A stretch of 60,000 nt of DNA from the NCBI GenBank assembly GCA_009760855.2, contig WPIO01000126.1, positions 804,001 through 864,000 on the forward strand, in the 5' to 3' direction. Of this stretch, positions 10,868 to 59,560 are shown in pieces (position 1 is the stretch's first letter; each line of letters opens with the position of its first letter). The notes under the pieces were generated by a model. That model had not been told where the DNA came from and did no database searches. It saw nothing but the letters and a program-made list of their open reading frames with translations. A program made the translations under genes and the position numbers. The stretch is from Cristatella mucedo. Taxonomy: Eukaryota > Bryozoa > Phylactolaemata > Cristatellidae.

Positions 10868-11480
10868 ATACGTTGCTATCATTATACGTATAGTGCTCTT
10901 AGAGAACTAAATGTCTTTCTAGGACTTTACATATGCTGCAATGGAAGCATAACAACATGGTTATTCGTAAAATGCGCAGTGTCAGCACACTTAAGCAAGC
11001 AGGACAATTTAAGAGGACCCCGCAAATGCTTTGAGGAACAGGTGCAGTTTCAGCTTATTTTTAAACGTGACTCAAGTCAGAAAATGTTGCAAAGTCAGTC
11101 GGAGTAGTCATGCTCCAGGCTGTGCGAGCATGCGACCTGCTTGCACGGTCTCTAAAGAATTTGAGCTTCTATCTAGGCTGAGTCTGGGCTGACCTAATTG
11201 ACTTGAGAGTCAGAATAGCGGGTGGTACGATGCCTAGCCTGATCGGGAAGTAGTTCTCATAGATAGGTTGGGCTCAGAGAATTGAGGGACCTTGAAGTCG
11301 GCGACACAATCTAGAGGTCTGAGCGCTGCTTGACGGGTAGCCATTGCAGGTCGGCGAGACAATGACGTACAACCGGCGCTTCGGACCCAGGGTTGAAACG
11401 ACTGGGAAAACTCCCGATCGCCTCGCGCGGTGCGACTTTTTAGCCTGACGTGCCCGGAGACCATAACTATTTGAAGCTCC
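10868..11480 (-). mobile_element. L2-like LINE 3' fragment
   Basis: A degraded 3' stem-loop with AGTGCTCTTAGAGAACTAAA (about 10890-10920) at the left, then diverged C-terminal reverse transcriptase DNA, including a stretch resembling the LHWLPV/DLQWLPV region near 11330-11355. Right border fuzzy. Confidence 0.55.
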
Positions 11481-13124
11481 ACGTCCAGCTGGCGGCGTTG
11501 TGCAATAGTTCTCGCCCCTTGAAGGCAACGCTACGAACCGACAGACAGACGCCTGGGACGTACTGCCGCGCTACGTTACTCTGGTTGGACTTCGCTTAGG
11601 GATGATGTGCCGACGCCGCCTCCGATGACGCACCGGCGAGAGTCTCGAGCCGGCGGACGCACGAAGCCGTCCAGGCCCGAGCTCCTTCCACCCCGCTCCA
11701 GTGCTCCGGCTGCTGACGTGCGAGACTGACTTTTGATGCAGGCCAAGGCGCAGGCCAATGGCGGGCCCCCGCTAAACGCATCGCCCGACGGCCGCCGCTC
11801 AAGACGAAGGAGAGCGAGCTTGTGGTATCGCCAGGCACTGCCTCGCCGCGAGTGGAAGCGTCGCGTGACGGCGGCGAGAGCCGCGAGACTCTGTAGCGGC
11901 CGCGAGCTCGAAGCGAACGGCGTCTCGGGATTCGCCCGCCGGCGGCGGCGGCCGCCGGAAGCACGAGGGTGGCCGTCAGAGCGAGGGCGAGCCAGCCCTC
12001 GCTGGCAGGGGGCGCTGCGAAGGGCGAAACTCGATCCTTTCCGCCGCGAGTCGATCGAACGCGGCGACGCGCTCGTCGAGGGAAAGTAATTTTTTCTTCT
12101 GCGATCAGTGCGACGCGGCAGAGAAGCATCCGCGTCAAAATTACACCGGCTTTCCTCGGCGCCGCCGCTAAAGATTCAGCCTGTGCGGGTTGTCAAGGAT
12201 TCGACGGCAGACGCCGAGTGGCGGTTTACCCCCCTCGCCAGGACCAACGAAAGTCTTGCAGCGTATATACTCCGCTCGTCGATCGCAGCGAGCTCAGCGG
12301 TTGCACTTGGCGCCAAAAGGAGTGCAATTATTAATACGCGTACTCATTCAGGCAGTGCACCGAGATTCGGCCCGAGCGCGTAGGCGGCGCTTTAGAGCCA
12401 CGGTTTCGTGGCCCTATGCTGAATGAAAGCCTGTGGAGCAGTAGTCTCGATAAATCAACCGGCAGAGAGCTGCACCCGGTTAGCCCACGGGTGGCGGGAG
12501 CGTCGCCCAGCTCGGAGCGACATTCTAGCCGAGCTCCGGTCGCTCAGTATTTTGAAAGGACGGCCGCTGCAGCTCCGTATCGGGGTGGCCGTCGGGTGCC
12601 TGTCGCGTCCGCAAGAGATAAACTGAGAATGTTGGAGTCGCTAGTAGCTGGCCCACGTGGTGGGGTGGGTGCTGCTGACAGCGTAAAGGCGGCGTTTAGC
12701 AGCGGGACACACTCGTCCACCATCGCTAGCGGCGGCGGACGCTAAGTACTAAAGCTGCTGGCATGTCGGTGCTCGCGATGGCGGTAGCTCCAGGAGCGGC
12801 CTTTGCGGCAGAGGCTTACAGGCAGCGCGGCACCGTAGCACGGCCAGCAACCACGCGGCGACGCCTAGCACTCCACAGTAGCAGGCAGCAGCGTGTCCGT
12901 ACGGACCCATTGCTCGTAGGGTCGCCGCACAACACGGCCGCCAGGTCACGGCAGCTAGGGCACGGACAGTAGCACTGGCGCGGAGGCATTCGTTGGCGAT
13001 AGAATTTTGTGCAGAGCCACAGTGCCGCGCAAAAGAAGGCGATCCGAGCAGCTCAGTCGTAGCTCGGGGCGCGCCTCTTGTGGTTTGGTTACATGCAGCC
13101 GAACGACACATCTGATGGTGCGGC

Positions 13125-13125
13125 A

Positions 13126-13156
<31 letters not shown>

Positions 13157-13161
13157 TCTCT

Positions 13162-13241
<80 letters not shown>

Positions 13242-13242
13242 A
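13125..13242. repeat. (CT)n
   Basis: About 118 bp of CT with a few CCC interruptions. Confidence 0.95.
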
Positions 13243-13769
13243 CCGCCACGCACTCTCTCCCGCGCGTCCGCTGTCGACGCTCTCGCCGCGGTTCGCAGCC
13301 GAAGGTTAGTGAATGAGACGGACTAGCTAGGCTGTCGACGCTCGTCCGCGACACTCGCGCCTAGCGGTCGCGCCTCCACTGTCGCCGCTGCAGGCATTAT
13401 GGGCCTCGACAACTACGACGAAGCTACTTCCACTCTCGAGTTTCTTCGGCGGCGGTACTACGGTACTACGGTGCGGCCGCGCAAGCGAGTGCCGCACCCG
13501 AGGGTGATCGACAGAATACTTCGCATTCTGGCCATGGGCAAGTGACCGAGCGCCTCGAGCTACGAGCCAGCAGCAGCCGCCGCCGTCGGCGCCTCCGACC
13601 GCACGGCGACGAGCTCCGCGCGGCGGCGGCCAGAGGCGGAGCGCGAACTGAACGGGCGGGAGCGCGCCGACGCCGACTCTCAAGGACGGCTCTCGAGAAC
13701 GGGTCGGGGGCGGCTGCGAGGAGTGAGCCCGATCTTGAAAGTTGGCAAGATCTTGAAAAGATCTTGAAA

Positions 13770-14270
13770 ATGGCGGCGGCGGCGGCCGGCGCCAGTCGGC
13801 TACCAGCCAGCCAGAGCCGGAGCGCGGGCTCTCCTCCTCGAAGGGATTCGCCGCCACCGCCGTTACCGCTGACGCCGCCGCGAAAGAGCCTCGTTTGGAC
13901 AGCCTGCGCCAGCTGTTCGCACGCTGCCGGCGCTTACCAGGAGGAGATAATAGCGGCGCTTACCTTGAGGAGTTTCGCGAGCCGATTCGACGCAGGCTCA
14001 TTCGCTAGCAGGTTGGCCGTCGAAAGCTCTCATTCCGCGGGCGACGTTCTTCTACGGCACTCGCTGTGCGTGTCCGCTAGTTGTGCTCATCTACCAGACT
14101 CAATCATTCGCTCGAAAGCGAGTTCGCTCGGCGAGCCGCTAGGAAGGCAGGCGCCATCTTCAGTCAGACGCGCGACACGGTGGTGTACAATGGCGCCCGG
14201 CCTCGTACTCTGTCGCACTCGGGAGACCGTGGACGTAGCAGCGGTCACAATGCCGGGCAAGCTCAATCAG
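13770..14270 (+). CDS. Candidate first exon in a CpG island
   Basis: An ATG in strong context (GAAAATGGCGG) opens a frame that stays free of stops to a CAG/GTTTAT junction at 14270. The frame also extends upstream of this ATG. The product is low-complexity Ser/Ala/Pro/Arg with no recognised domain. The ATG overlaps an AAAATGGCGGC string that matches the YY1 site, so this may be promoter rather than coding sequence. Base composition drops sharply in GC right after 14270. Confidence 0.2.
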
Positions 14271-14727
14271 GTTTATAATTTATTGCTATTGTTTTGCCCA
14301 ATTTTGTAACGCTAAGTACATTCATTCTCCGACTTGTCATTTTGTGGAAATGCAAAATTTCGCCAGAGCGAGCGAAGTTTCTGTTAATGGTTACCCATAA
14401 TAAAACAGCTCCGCATAATAATTAACACGGTGACTTAGTTTTCTAGGACTTTTGAAAACTCACACATCACGCGTGTTCAAAGGACCCCTTTTCTTAACTT
14501 GGACAAAGAGCACCTTACCGAGTGAGTAGTGAAAGTATAATCCGACAAACGGGTATGCCAAAATTAGCGAGTGCTAACACACTCTAGCCTCGGGCGTTCG
14601 AGATGGCTGATTTTAACTTTGAGATTCAGAGGCCGTGTTCTTATTGATCGCCTTCTTGGAGATCAAACGTCAGGCGCACGACTACGGGAGCGCTAACTAA
14701 AAGCGGTTTTTGGTTTGGTCCCACTCA

Positions 14728-15720
14728 ATAATAACAATAATAATAATAATATTAATGATAATACATTTGTTCTAGCGCCCCCAGAGAACTCGATATATTT
14801 ATAGTCACTTTAAATTTGCTGCAAAAGAAGCACGATCGAATGGTTAGTTGTAGCGTGCTCGATGACCACAAGCATAATAGGGTTAGAGGTGCACAGGGTC
14901 AGCGTGCAATGTGGTTAATGGCAGCATGCACATTGTCAGCACCCACAAGCACATAAAGTTCGAATCGCAGGGACCCACTAAATGCTGGTTGACTGGTAGC
15001 CAGTGCAGGTGGGTGAGATGTGGTGTGATGTGGCAGCTGCGACGCTCACGACAGACAAGCCTAGCTGCAGAGTTCTTCACCAGTTGTAAGCGCCCGATTG
15101 CACAGGCCGGTAGACCAGCAAGCAGTAATTTACAGAAGTCGAGACGATGTTCTATGGGATGTCGCAAATGCATGAACCAATATAGATGTGGTATCACTGC
15201 CTAAACAAACCCGAATTTAGCAATACTTTGTGGCTGAAAGTAAGCAGACTTGACTGTGGAGCCAATGTGGTCGTCTAATGAAAGGTTACTTTGGAACAGG
15301 ACGCCTAGTTTTTGTGCAGATGCAACTGAGATATGCTGGCAGAGCCGATTGTGAGCGTTAGCCTATCCAATTTCTGAAGTACATTTGGTTTGCCTATAAA
15401 TGGTTAGTTTGTTTTATTATCATTTAATTTAAGAAAATTTGCTGCCATCCACGTGCGGATGTCATCAGTACATGCAGCAAGGGAGTTAAGAGAATAGGAC
15501 GTGCTCGGAGGCTGACAGTGATCGAAGCATTGGTACAACTGAGTGTTGTCTGCATGAAAGTGAAAGCCGAGATTGTGCGTGGCAATCGTACCGGCAAGAA
15601 TGGGAATATAAGGGAATATAATAAGAGGGAGAGAATGAACCGTGAAAAGAACGGAACCGCGCGCAGAGCCCTGGGTATCCCATACTTTCTAGGTAGCACC
15701 GCAGCATTTGCGTTAACGTT
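14728..15720 (-). mobile_element. L2-like LINE 3' half, decayed
   Basis: Same family as the copy near 43 kb. Remnants of the reverse transcriptase lie at 15420-15710, RLDFCKLLLAGLPACAIGRL and CRERRSCHITPHLTHLHWLP at 15000-15150, and the 3' end at 14750-14830 followed by ATT/ATA repeats. Internal deletion and stops. Confidence 0.8.
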
Positions 15721-15959
15721 TCGTGCGAGCGCACCCACACGTATTGGCAATACCGAGTACCCGGTAAACCGCTGCCGTGCCTCGAGCGAGGTAATCAGCA
15801 CGCGGGGATACCCTGGGATCGGGCAGAAGAACGCGGCTGGAGGGTCTAGCTTTGTAAGCTGGAGTTCGAGGAGCCACGCCTCTACCTCGCCGGCCGTCGC
15901 CGGAACTGAAAAGGCGGCTAGTTGCGCGCGCCACTGCTTGACGGAGAGCTAGCATTACT

Positions 15960-17830
15960 CGCCTGCGGTGCCGCTCTCAGCCAGCCAGCCTCCCTTCAGC
16001 TGCCCCGGCCTCCGCTCTGACTCAGTCGTTTCAGTTGCGGATCGAGCCACCACTCCACGGCGTGTGGCGGTTCTCGAAGCCTCTTGGCGTTGCCCGAACG
16101 GGCCGACCGGAATGCGGTCTGCCCGTTGGTCAGGTAGTGCTACTTATCAGTAGTGGCCCCGCCCGACTCACCCAAATACCCCGAATACCATAACCGTGAT
16201 TTATCAGGCGGGCCGCCCTACGACGCAAAAAAACGCTCCCTGGAACAACTGCTTGGCGCGCTGTTCCGTTCAGTAAAAGGTTACAGCATGGAACTGTGTA
16301 TTTTCTTAGCGGTATTTTGCCCTAAGAACCTCGCAGTTCCGGTCCAGCCTCTTCGTGACTCCAGATATTCACGAGGGTGACGAGATTCACGCCTCGGTAA
16401 ACTGCGTCATCACCTGTTCAGCTAAAGGAACGCCGGTAAGACAATGGAAGCCATCGTCCATTTACGCAAGGGAGTAAAGAAACAGTAAAGGTCATATGAT
16501 TCAGAAGCTTTAATTATGTAATATTAAATGTAATTAAAATAATATATTTATATATATTACGCGGAAGTGCATCGCTTCCTCCTGTTGCGAGCAATAAACA
16601 ACTGCCAGTTGCATGATTCGAACCCACGACCCGAGTTGTCTTGCGTCGGCTGCCCACATCTGCGGTTTGTCGCGCCTGCCACGTAGCGCGCCAGCTCCTG
16701 CTCACCTAGGCCGCGCTTCGGCCTCCCCCTTCCCACTCGAGTGACCGCCCGTCCTGCAGGCGGTTAACTACCCGCTGAACACTGGAAGCCGGTTTGGATG
16801 CGTGAGATGTTGCCGCGCGCAAACTGTGCATCAGAGCAACCGGCTCGTTGTCGTCGCTCCGCTTTGTCAGCCGAGGGACGTGCTTACTTAGCTTGCCTTA
16901 AGATACTCGGCTGCAATGACGCGAAGAAATTGAAGCTCGTAAATGTTCTCAGTATACGTCAGTGCGAATTGCAATACAGCAAGTTTTCTGGAATATACGC
17001 CGAGAATCAGCCCATAACTTAAAATTCCCTTAATAAGGGGCGGGTTTTTTCCAGAATAGAGCATACAGAAGCGATCATTGGTCGGTTTTTCCGGAGCCCA
17101 AAGGCTGCGAACGAGCCGAACTTGTAAAGCTAGCAATTTGAGCATTACCTATTTTGCCCGGAAAAGCCCGCCGGTCGTGCTGAAGGTCGCCGAATTGTCA
17201 AGCTCCGCGTGTGTATAACTGTGAAGCGTTACGAGGCTGGACTCTCGTGCGGTCCCATTGACAGTGCTCTATTTCAGCACCGAAGAGTAAGGTTGCATGC
17301 AACGCGAGGAAATTAGTGAAGACTGTGGTTTGTGTTTCTATGTATGCATGATTCGATCATAGACACTGGGCTCGCCGGCGCACTGCCGGTGCAGGCAGAC
17401 CAGTAGTGCCCTAAACCACACAATGAATGATTGCGAATCATTTATTAGTTCCGCGAATGCCCCATGTTTCTGCCTTTTCCTGGCGTGGCATGAAGTGGCT
17501 ACGTGGCACTCGGCAGACGCACTTCACTACGTCTAGGGACAAGAACGAAAAACTGTGAATCCATGGAAAAAAAATTTTAGTACGTCTATTTTTATTTTTA
17601 TTTCTATATTTACTCGAAATCGCTCGGTGAAGATTGAAAAAATTGGTAAGTTGCCTCAAAAATAATTGTAACAACATTGTAACACCGCTGAACGCTTTGT
17701 GGCTTAATGAGTTAGGCTGGGAGGTAATTGCAGTAATTTCAAAATAGTGGCTCCTCGGGTAATTTTTGCCAGGTTTCCGTGCTATCTTTGCCTTTGAGAC
17801 CTGACGCGACCGCCATGGGCCCTACCCCAG
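15960..17830. other. Unassigned stretch
   Basis: Contains the SINE-B-like element at 16545-16700; otherwise no exon, repeat family or RNA gene could be supported. Confidence 0.5.
16545..16700 (-). mobile_element. SINE-B-like element
   Basis: The minus strand has a B-box context GGGTTCGAATCATGC and a body (GTTTATTGCTCGCAACAGGA GGAAGCG) resembling SINE-B but with a different 3' end made of TA repeats. Confidence 0.55.
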
Positions 17831-17835
17831 GCAAG

Positions 17836-18420
17836 GCTGGTCACCGTGGACCAATTCCTCTGTGAGGCAGCAACGTTGGTGGACTCTCAGAAGTTTCTGG
17901 TGCCGACACTGCACGTGAAATGCGGTCGTAGAAAAAACACTTTGCGGCTATAGAAAACGATTGGGTAGCCATCGAGTACGTTCAACAGATTTTCCTAAGC
18001 TGTCCGAGTTAAAAGTCAAAGATGATCTCTTTTTGTTACGACAGATTGAAAAGATCACTGAGTGCAACGAACTCTCCATGAGGCTGACCAGTAAGGAGAC
18101 CGAGGCTCGCAACAGTTTCTTCGCAATGGTTCTAGGCTCTGTCAGCTATTAAAAGGCGGGAAAATAAGTAGATACCATCGAGACTTTGGTAATGAACTAT
18201 GGGACAATCGGCAACAGGGTGTCAGACAAATTCCGTTTCATTGAGACACCTCGGAATGAATTGAACGAGAGCTTGCAGAGGGATGGGGGCAGGATGACTC
18301 GCAGGAGCAAGGTGAGTGCTTCTATCACGATCTACAGGACCTTGAGCTCCAAAGCTACCAAGAAAGTTGTAAAGAGAGCATGCTGGCAGACTATGTTCAG
18401 GAGCTGATTCGTGGAACTAA
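17836..18420 (+). pseudogene. Possible degenerate coding sequence, unidentified
   Basis: Protein-like stretches appear in switching frames: LVTVDQFLCEAATLVDSQKF near 17837, PKLSELKVKDDLFLLRQIEK and ARNSFFAMVLGSVSY (17990-18150), RVSDKFRFIETPRNELNESL (18215-18275), then HDLQDLELQSYQESCKESML (18330-18390). They are helical and charged, suggesting a coiled coil. Two frame changes and a stop separate them, so this is probably a decayed (retro)copy. A GTGAGT follows AGCAAG at 18312. The family was not recognised. Confidence 0.28.
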
Positions 18421-18724
18421 TTTACAGCAGAATCGTAAATTGCGAAAAACTAATTATTTCTACATCTATTGTGGTCGCTTTTGTATTAATTTGATATCAA
18501 TACTTGCCAAGCTTGATTTATTTGTAAATTTTGTATGACTAAATATGAATATAAAGACGGAAACTCGGATAGTTTTCTCCATATATACGGATCAATTTCA
18601 AATTTATCCCTGACCTGGCAAATCCAAGTGTTCGGGAAAAAATACCCACTTTTTTTACTTTCAGGTCAAAGCGATTGCGAAAACCACTTATTAATGGGAA
18701 AAATGTTTCCTGTGTAATCATGAT

Positions 18725-19010
18725 AATAAAAAGTTTGCTTAGCATCTTAAGAGAACTATATCTCTTTCTGGGCACTTTTAAAATATACTGTGAGGGGAGC
18801 ATGTTAATTGTTACTTAGTAGCAACTTCAATTTCAACACATATAATAATAATAATGATGATAATACATTTCATAAAGCACCCTCAGAAAAATCAATCTCT
18901 TTCTAGGCTCTTCACAATTACTGCAAAAGAAGCATGATAAAATGGTTTAATGGTATCACGCTAAATAAACAGCAAGAATAAGCATAGAACACCAAGGAAT
19001 ATTCACACTG
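18725..19010 (-). mobile_element. Two L2-like LINE 3' ends in tandem
   Basis: Two 3' stem-loop remnants in the same orientation, at about 18735-18785 and 18870-18920. The second is preceded by an ATA/ATG repeat tail. Only the 3' untranslated parts remain. Confidence 0.6.
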
Positions 19011-19611
19011 ACAGAGAAAATGTTCTGTATCATTCTTACGGGCAGCTGAAACCAATCAGATTCCTTTTTTTTCTGCTGGAGCATCGGATGCCGTTTGCGG
19101 ATCGTTAATTTAAATCGCTGCTTTTTCTTCCGAAATGCGCTGTTAAATTCGTGCCACAGACGCTGCCACGTCTGAGGCGCCGCGGTCGAATTTGAGTGGC
19201 TTTATATGCTGTTCAAGCAAAAATTGGTGAATACGTGACTACTTCATATGGGCAGAAAAGACCAACTTTCTATTTTTGTAGATTCGCAGGCCCGCCCCGA
19301 GCAGCGGCGAACGCGACACGGCAGCGGCGCGGGACGGGCGGGGGGGGGGGAGGCGGGCGGCTGCGAAACTCGCTCGATCTGCGCGAACACTCGCAGGCCC
19401 AGTATCCTGCGCCGAACGCGACCGCTTCGATCTGTAGCTGACGCGTTAGGTAGAAGAAGCAGCGGACGCGTCGCCACGGCTCTAGTTCCATTCGGATCCA
19501 TCTAGTCCCATCCGGCTAAGCTGCCCCCTCCCCGTCGACGCTCCAACGGACTAGTGGCGAAATTGTCGCTGGCGCGGCGTCGGACGAAGTCGAATGATAT
19601 TGGCTTACTTA

Positions 19612-19712
19612 ACATCCTGCAGTGGGCGATCCCTAATCGCCACTGCGAGCAGTGGTGATAGCCATAAAGGCTCCTCTGTCGCTATACAAAAGAGGCTGTT
19701 AAATCAGCTAGT
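19612..19712 (+). mobile_element. SINE-B, left member of an inverted pair, 5'-truncated
   Basis: Starts after the B-box (ATCCTGCAGTGGGCGATCCC) and runs to GTTAAATCAGCTAGTA and a T-run that meets the opposite copy. Together the two make an imperfect inverted repeat about 100 bp per arm. Confidence 0.8.
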
Positions 19713-19885
19713 ATTTTTTTTAAATCAGCCAGCCTCGTTTGTATAGCGGCAGAAGAACCTTAACGGCTATCATCACCCCCGCTTGCAGTTGGCAACAAAG
19801 GATCGCCCACTGCAGGATTCGAACCCACTGTGGTCATGAAGAGTGAGCACCTCACCTCCTGGGCTATTGCGGCTCTGTTCGACTC
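19713..19885 (-). mobile_element. SINE-B, right member of an inverted pair
   Basis: Full copy with B-box GGTTCGAATCC, GGGCGATCC and the CGCTATACAAACGAGGCTGG tail. It abuts a second copy tail to tail. Confidence 0.85.
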
Positions 19886-20812
19886 CGAAGTTCTCTCGAC
19901 GTTTCGAAAGCGCGGCACTAGCGCGTCACTCTCCGTAGTCGTACGCATAGATCTAGAAATGTTCACAAGCAACAAACGGCCAAGCACCGAGTTTACCCTT
20001 TCATGAAAAAAAGAGGCAGGGCTTCTTAGCGCGGTCGGAGCGGCTGCCGCAGACTCCTCGGCGCGCCCCTGCCGTGCGTCAGTGCACATCAGCTAGCACG
20101 CCCACCCGCCCGCGTGCGTTCTGCGGCCGGAAAGCGCTGCACCTGCCGCCGGCCGGAGTCGCGGCGAGAGGGATCGTCGCGGCTGGCGACAGAGTCGTGT
20201 CTCCGCCCTCTCGGAGCTGTCCGCCCTCTCGCAGTCGGTTCGCGAACGCCAGACGACGGACGGCACGCAGCCAGGGTCGCAGCAAGTGCTGCCGGCTCGC
20301 TCGGCTGGCTGCGCCGGCGCCGGACAGCTAGAACCTTCGCCGCCGCCGGGGCAGCGAAGCTTCGCGGCTGCGCGGCTGCGCAGCTGCCGTGCGCGATGAT
20401 GGCCTGCGGGATGGACAAGCGCAGTTGCCGTCGGACAGCAGAGAGGGGGGAGGAGCCCGCAGCGGCTGCCGGCTGTTGGCCAGCTTCTGCGGCGTCGCCG
20501 ATCCGGCCCGACGACGATGACGACGGCACGGGCCGCGCCGATACACGCCCACGACTATGCCCCGCCCATTCACATCGTGGCGACAGCGGCGGCGCCGTCG
20601 GAGTTCGCCTCCCCGCGGTCGATTGGAGAGCAGGTGCTCGCGAGCTCGCTCAGCCGCCTCTTTCAATCTCTCGAGGAAAAGCCGCCAGAAAGCGTTACCG
20701 AAGGCGGAGATCGCTGGCGGCACGAGTCAGGAAGAACGACGGCGATTCATTCAAACAAACTCGTTCAAACCAAAACCGATCCGCGAAAGCTGGTCGCTGC
20801 AGAAGCTGATTC

Positions 20813-20858
20813 GACGGGGCCGCGTGACTAGACGTCTGCCTAGTCACGCTCTCCCGTC
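20813..20858. repeat. Two-step hairpin
   Basis: Inner stem GCGTGACTAG/CTAGTCACGC with an 8-nt loop, outer stem GACGGG/CCCGTC. Confidence 0.93.
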
Positions 20859-21235
20859 GTGCATCTCAGTTTTTGCCAGAGCAAATGAAATGCATCGCAG
20901 TGAAAACCTGCGCTCTGTCGAGGAGAGCTCGCAGCCACCGAGTTAATACACTCTACCGAGTCGTGCAGCGACTGTAGCAATCGTGGATGCGAATAAATGC
21001 ACAGGTCGAAATTCTCATAATATTTGGTCGTTTACTTCGAATTAAAGAAAGAGCGGAGAACAGAGTGAGTCGAAAGACCTCTGAATCTGGCGTTTTTCGA
21101 TACGTCTACTTTTCGAAAACGCACCAACGCTAATGCGTCGGTTACAGGTGGCAGTTAAATGTAATCGCTGTTACTGACCGAGGTGTCACAACGTTCTTAC
21201 GTGTCTCAATGGCAGATTTTTTGCCGACAACACTT

Positions 21236-57742
<36,507 letters not shown>

Positions 57743-57838
57743 CTGTGACATCTCAAATAAACGTGAGACGTTCTATGCAGTTCTCCCTGCGTCTACACTA
57801 AGACGCATGCAGATTATGCTATACTCTGCAATACATTA

Positions 57839-57840
<2 letters not shown>

Positions 57841-57881
<41 letters not shown>
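57841..57881. repeat. (CT)n
   Basis: About 20 CT units, roughly 100 bp beyond the first TMC exon that was read. Confidence 0.95.
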
Positions 57882-57883
<2 letters not shown>

Positions 57884-57894
57884 GTGCCTCTAAC

Positions 57895-58205
57895 TGAGCT
57901 CAAATCCTTTTGATGGCATGCCATCAGTTTCTAAGCTTCCAAAGGCTGAAGCTCACCACTGACTGAAATAAAACTTTTTACCTGACATGGCATATAAAAC
58001 TAATCTGAACACCAGCCAGTTCCTTAAAGCATTTGTTCCGTTCATAGAAAAACGTCCTTCGTGAACGTACGCTTGCTAAAACTTGCATGAAATAGACACT
58101 AATCAGATTACATGCTACTATTTTACCAACATCTAAAGTGCTTAGTAAAAGATCAATTAATTTTAGAGGGCTAAATTATTGAATCATTTCTATTACTATT
58201 ATTAT
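57895..58205 (+). mobile_element. L2-like LINE 3' end, strongly decayed
   Basis: CTCAAATCCTTTTGATGGCA echoes the NLKSFGD tail, and 58135-58200 carries a degraded stem-loop followed by ATT repeats. Confidence 0.5.
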
Positions 58206-58354
58206 CGTCATCATTAGACAGCGCTTTACAAAGCAGGGCGCTCTCGGTAAACTTGAATAAGTAACGTCAGCCGAAATTAATAAACACTTGCATTCTCAAA
58301 GGAGTTCGAGACGCACAGACTTTATTATTAATAATAACAACAGTAAAATAATAC

Positions 58355-58695
58355 ACCTCTGCTTAAGGAAGATCAAGAAAAGCTAATATATAAGCAGTAT
58401 ACAAACATGCAAGGAGAGCAGGTACTTTGAATTTAACAGTACTTAAAAGTTCCATTGTCTGGGTTTGGGATTTTTTGAAACGGTCGAACGTCTCTGTGTG
58501 CACACTATCTGTATGTTTAACCACTCTGTGCCATATAAATTTATCAAACGGACAGGTTCCGCTGGGTCTAATGCTCAAGTTGTGCTCACATACGTGAGCA
58601 CAACTTTCGAATTTACTCTTTTCGAACTTCACGTGAAGGTTTAGCATTTGCTTCATCATTGACGAACCAAAAACAAATCTTCCATGCAATTATAC
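58355..58695 (-). mobile_element. Possible third LINE, C-terminal reverse transcriptase fragment
   Basis: An open minus frame of about 108 codons reads like a LINE C-terminal tail: ESCAHVCEHNLSIRPSGTC, FDKFIWHRVVKHTDSVHT and ETFDRFKK. It is followed on this strand by a TTATTATTAATAATAAAG-type end near 58320. The frame is unbroken, so this may be fairly young or an exon of something else. Confidence 0.4.
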
Positions 58696-58699
58696 TTAC

Positions 58700-59410
58700 G
58701 ACATCTTGCTAGTATATTTTGATCAATTCAACCTGCTCTATCGGTTGGCTCCATTTTTAATTTGATGGCATTCTGAGAACGGCAAGCGAACAAGCCCGAC
58801 TTCGACTGTCACCTGGCTAGAAGCCATGGGGTTCTACCGCTCCCCGAGTTCGCTCTCCTAGCGCCCTGCAAAGTTCACGGGTTTCAATGTCTGCCACTTA
58901 TTCTTCGTGATTATTTGCTATCTCTTGTCTTGTTTGGCAATCTAGGAGGCTTTTGAATAACTAAATGTAGCAAACGGCCAGCTCCCTTGGCTAATTCATT
59001 GATGCTGGGGAGTAGCAAAGTTGGGTGCAGAAGTATCTGTCTGTCTGTCTGTCTCTCTGCCTGTCTGCCTGTCTCTCTTCCTCTGTCTCACTGAACTTGA
59101 TGCTAATACACATTCTAGCTTCTATTTTCATGCAAATGATACACAGCAGTGCTAGCATTGTAATCTTATTTTTCCATCCAGCATCCGAAAGTCTCTCAAA
59201 TCACTCGCATTTTTTATTGCCGATATTTTCGCTAGGCAAGCAGCGAACGATCGCAAATGGTATGAATACAAAAAAAAAGTAAGCGAGTATAAGAAAGCCT
59301 AACGTTACTGAGAAACTTATAGGCCCTAAGCTAAAAATTCACAAAATCAGGATATTCTAAGTAGCTTTTTCTCGCAATCCAGGTATCTTTTTCTTAAATA
59401 CCACGTCGCT
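58700..59410. other. Unassigned stretch
   Basis: Searched on the minus strand for the missing TMC TM1 exon; none found. A minus-strand ATGGAGCCAACCGATAGAGCAG/GTTGAA near 58755 and CAAGATGTC/GTAAGT near 58699 are donor-like but too short to judge. Confidence 0.4.
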
Positions 59411-59414
59411 AAAT

Positions 59415-59560
59415 GAACGATTATAATAATTAAAATCAGTGTATATAGAACCCTAAGAGACTTAAACATCTTTCTAAGCATCTTACGTCGATAGGAATGA
59501 AGTCAATTGGTTAGCGATAGCATGCGCAACTTTGGCAAGTAGAAGTAAAGAAAAAAGACT
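59415..59560 (-). mobile_element. L2-like LINE 3' end, strongly decayed
   Basis: ATA-rich tail then ATATAGAACCCTAAGAGACT and CTTTCTAAGCATCTTACG, the degraded stem-loop arms in minus orientation. Confidence 0.5.

Larger units (their letters stand above)
11560..14275. promoter_or_regulatory. CpG-dense block ending at a sharp composition boundary
   Basis: GC-rich up to about 14270, then abruptly AT-rich. It contains AAAATGGCGGC (13766-13776), a match to the YY1 consensus, and GCGCCATCTTC near 14150, a partial match on the other strand. A tandem AAGATCTTGAAA repeat precedes the first. Confidence 0.4.

Noticed and set aside
20074-20946. Several overlapping frames up to 231 codons
   Set aside because: Arg/Ala/Ser-rich in all frames, typical of CpG-dense DNA; no motif.
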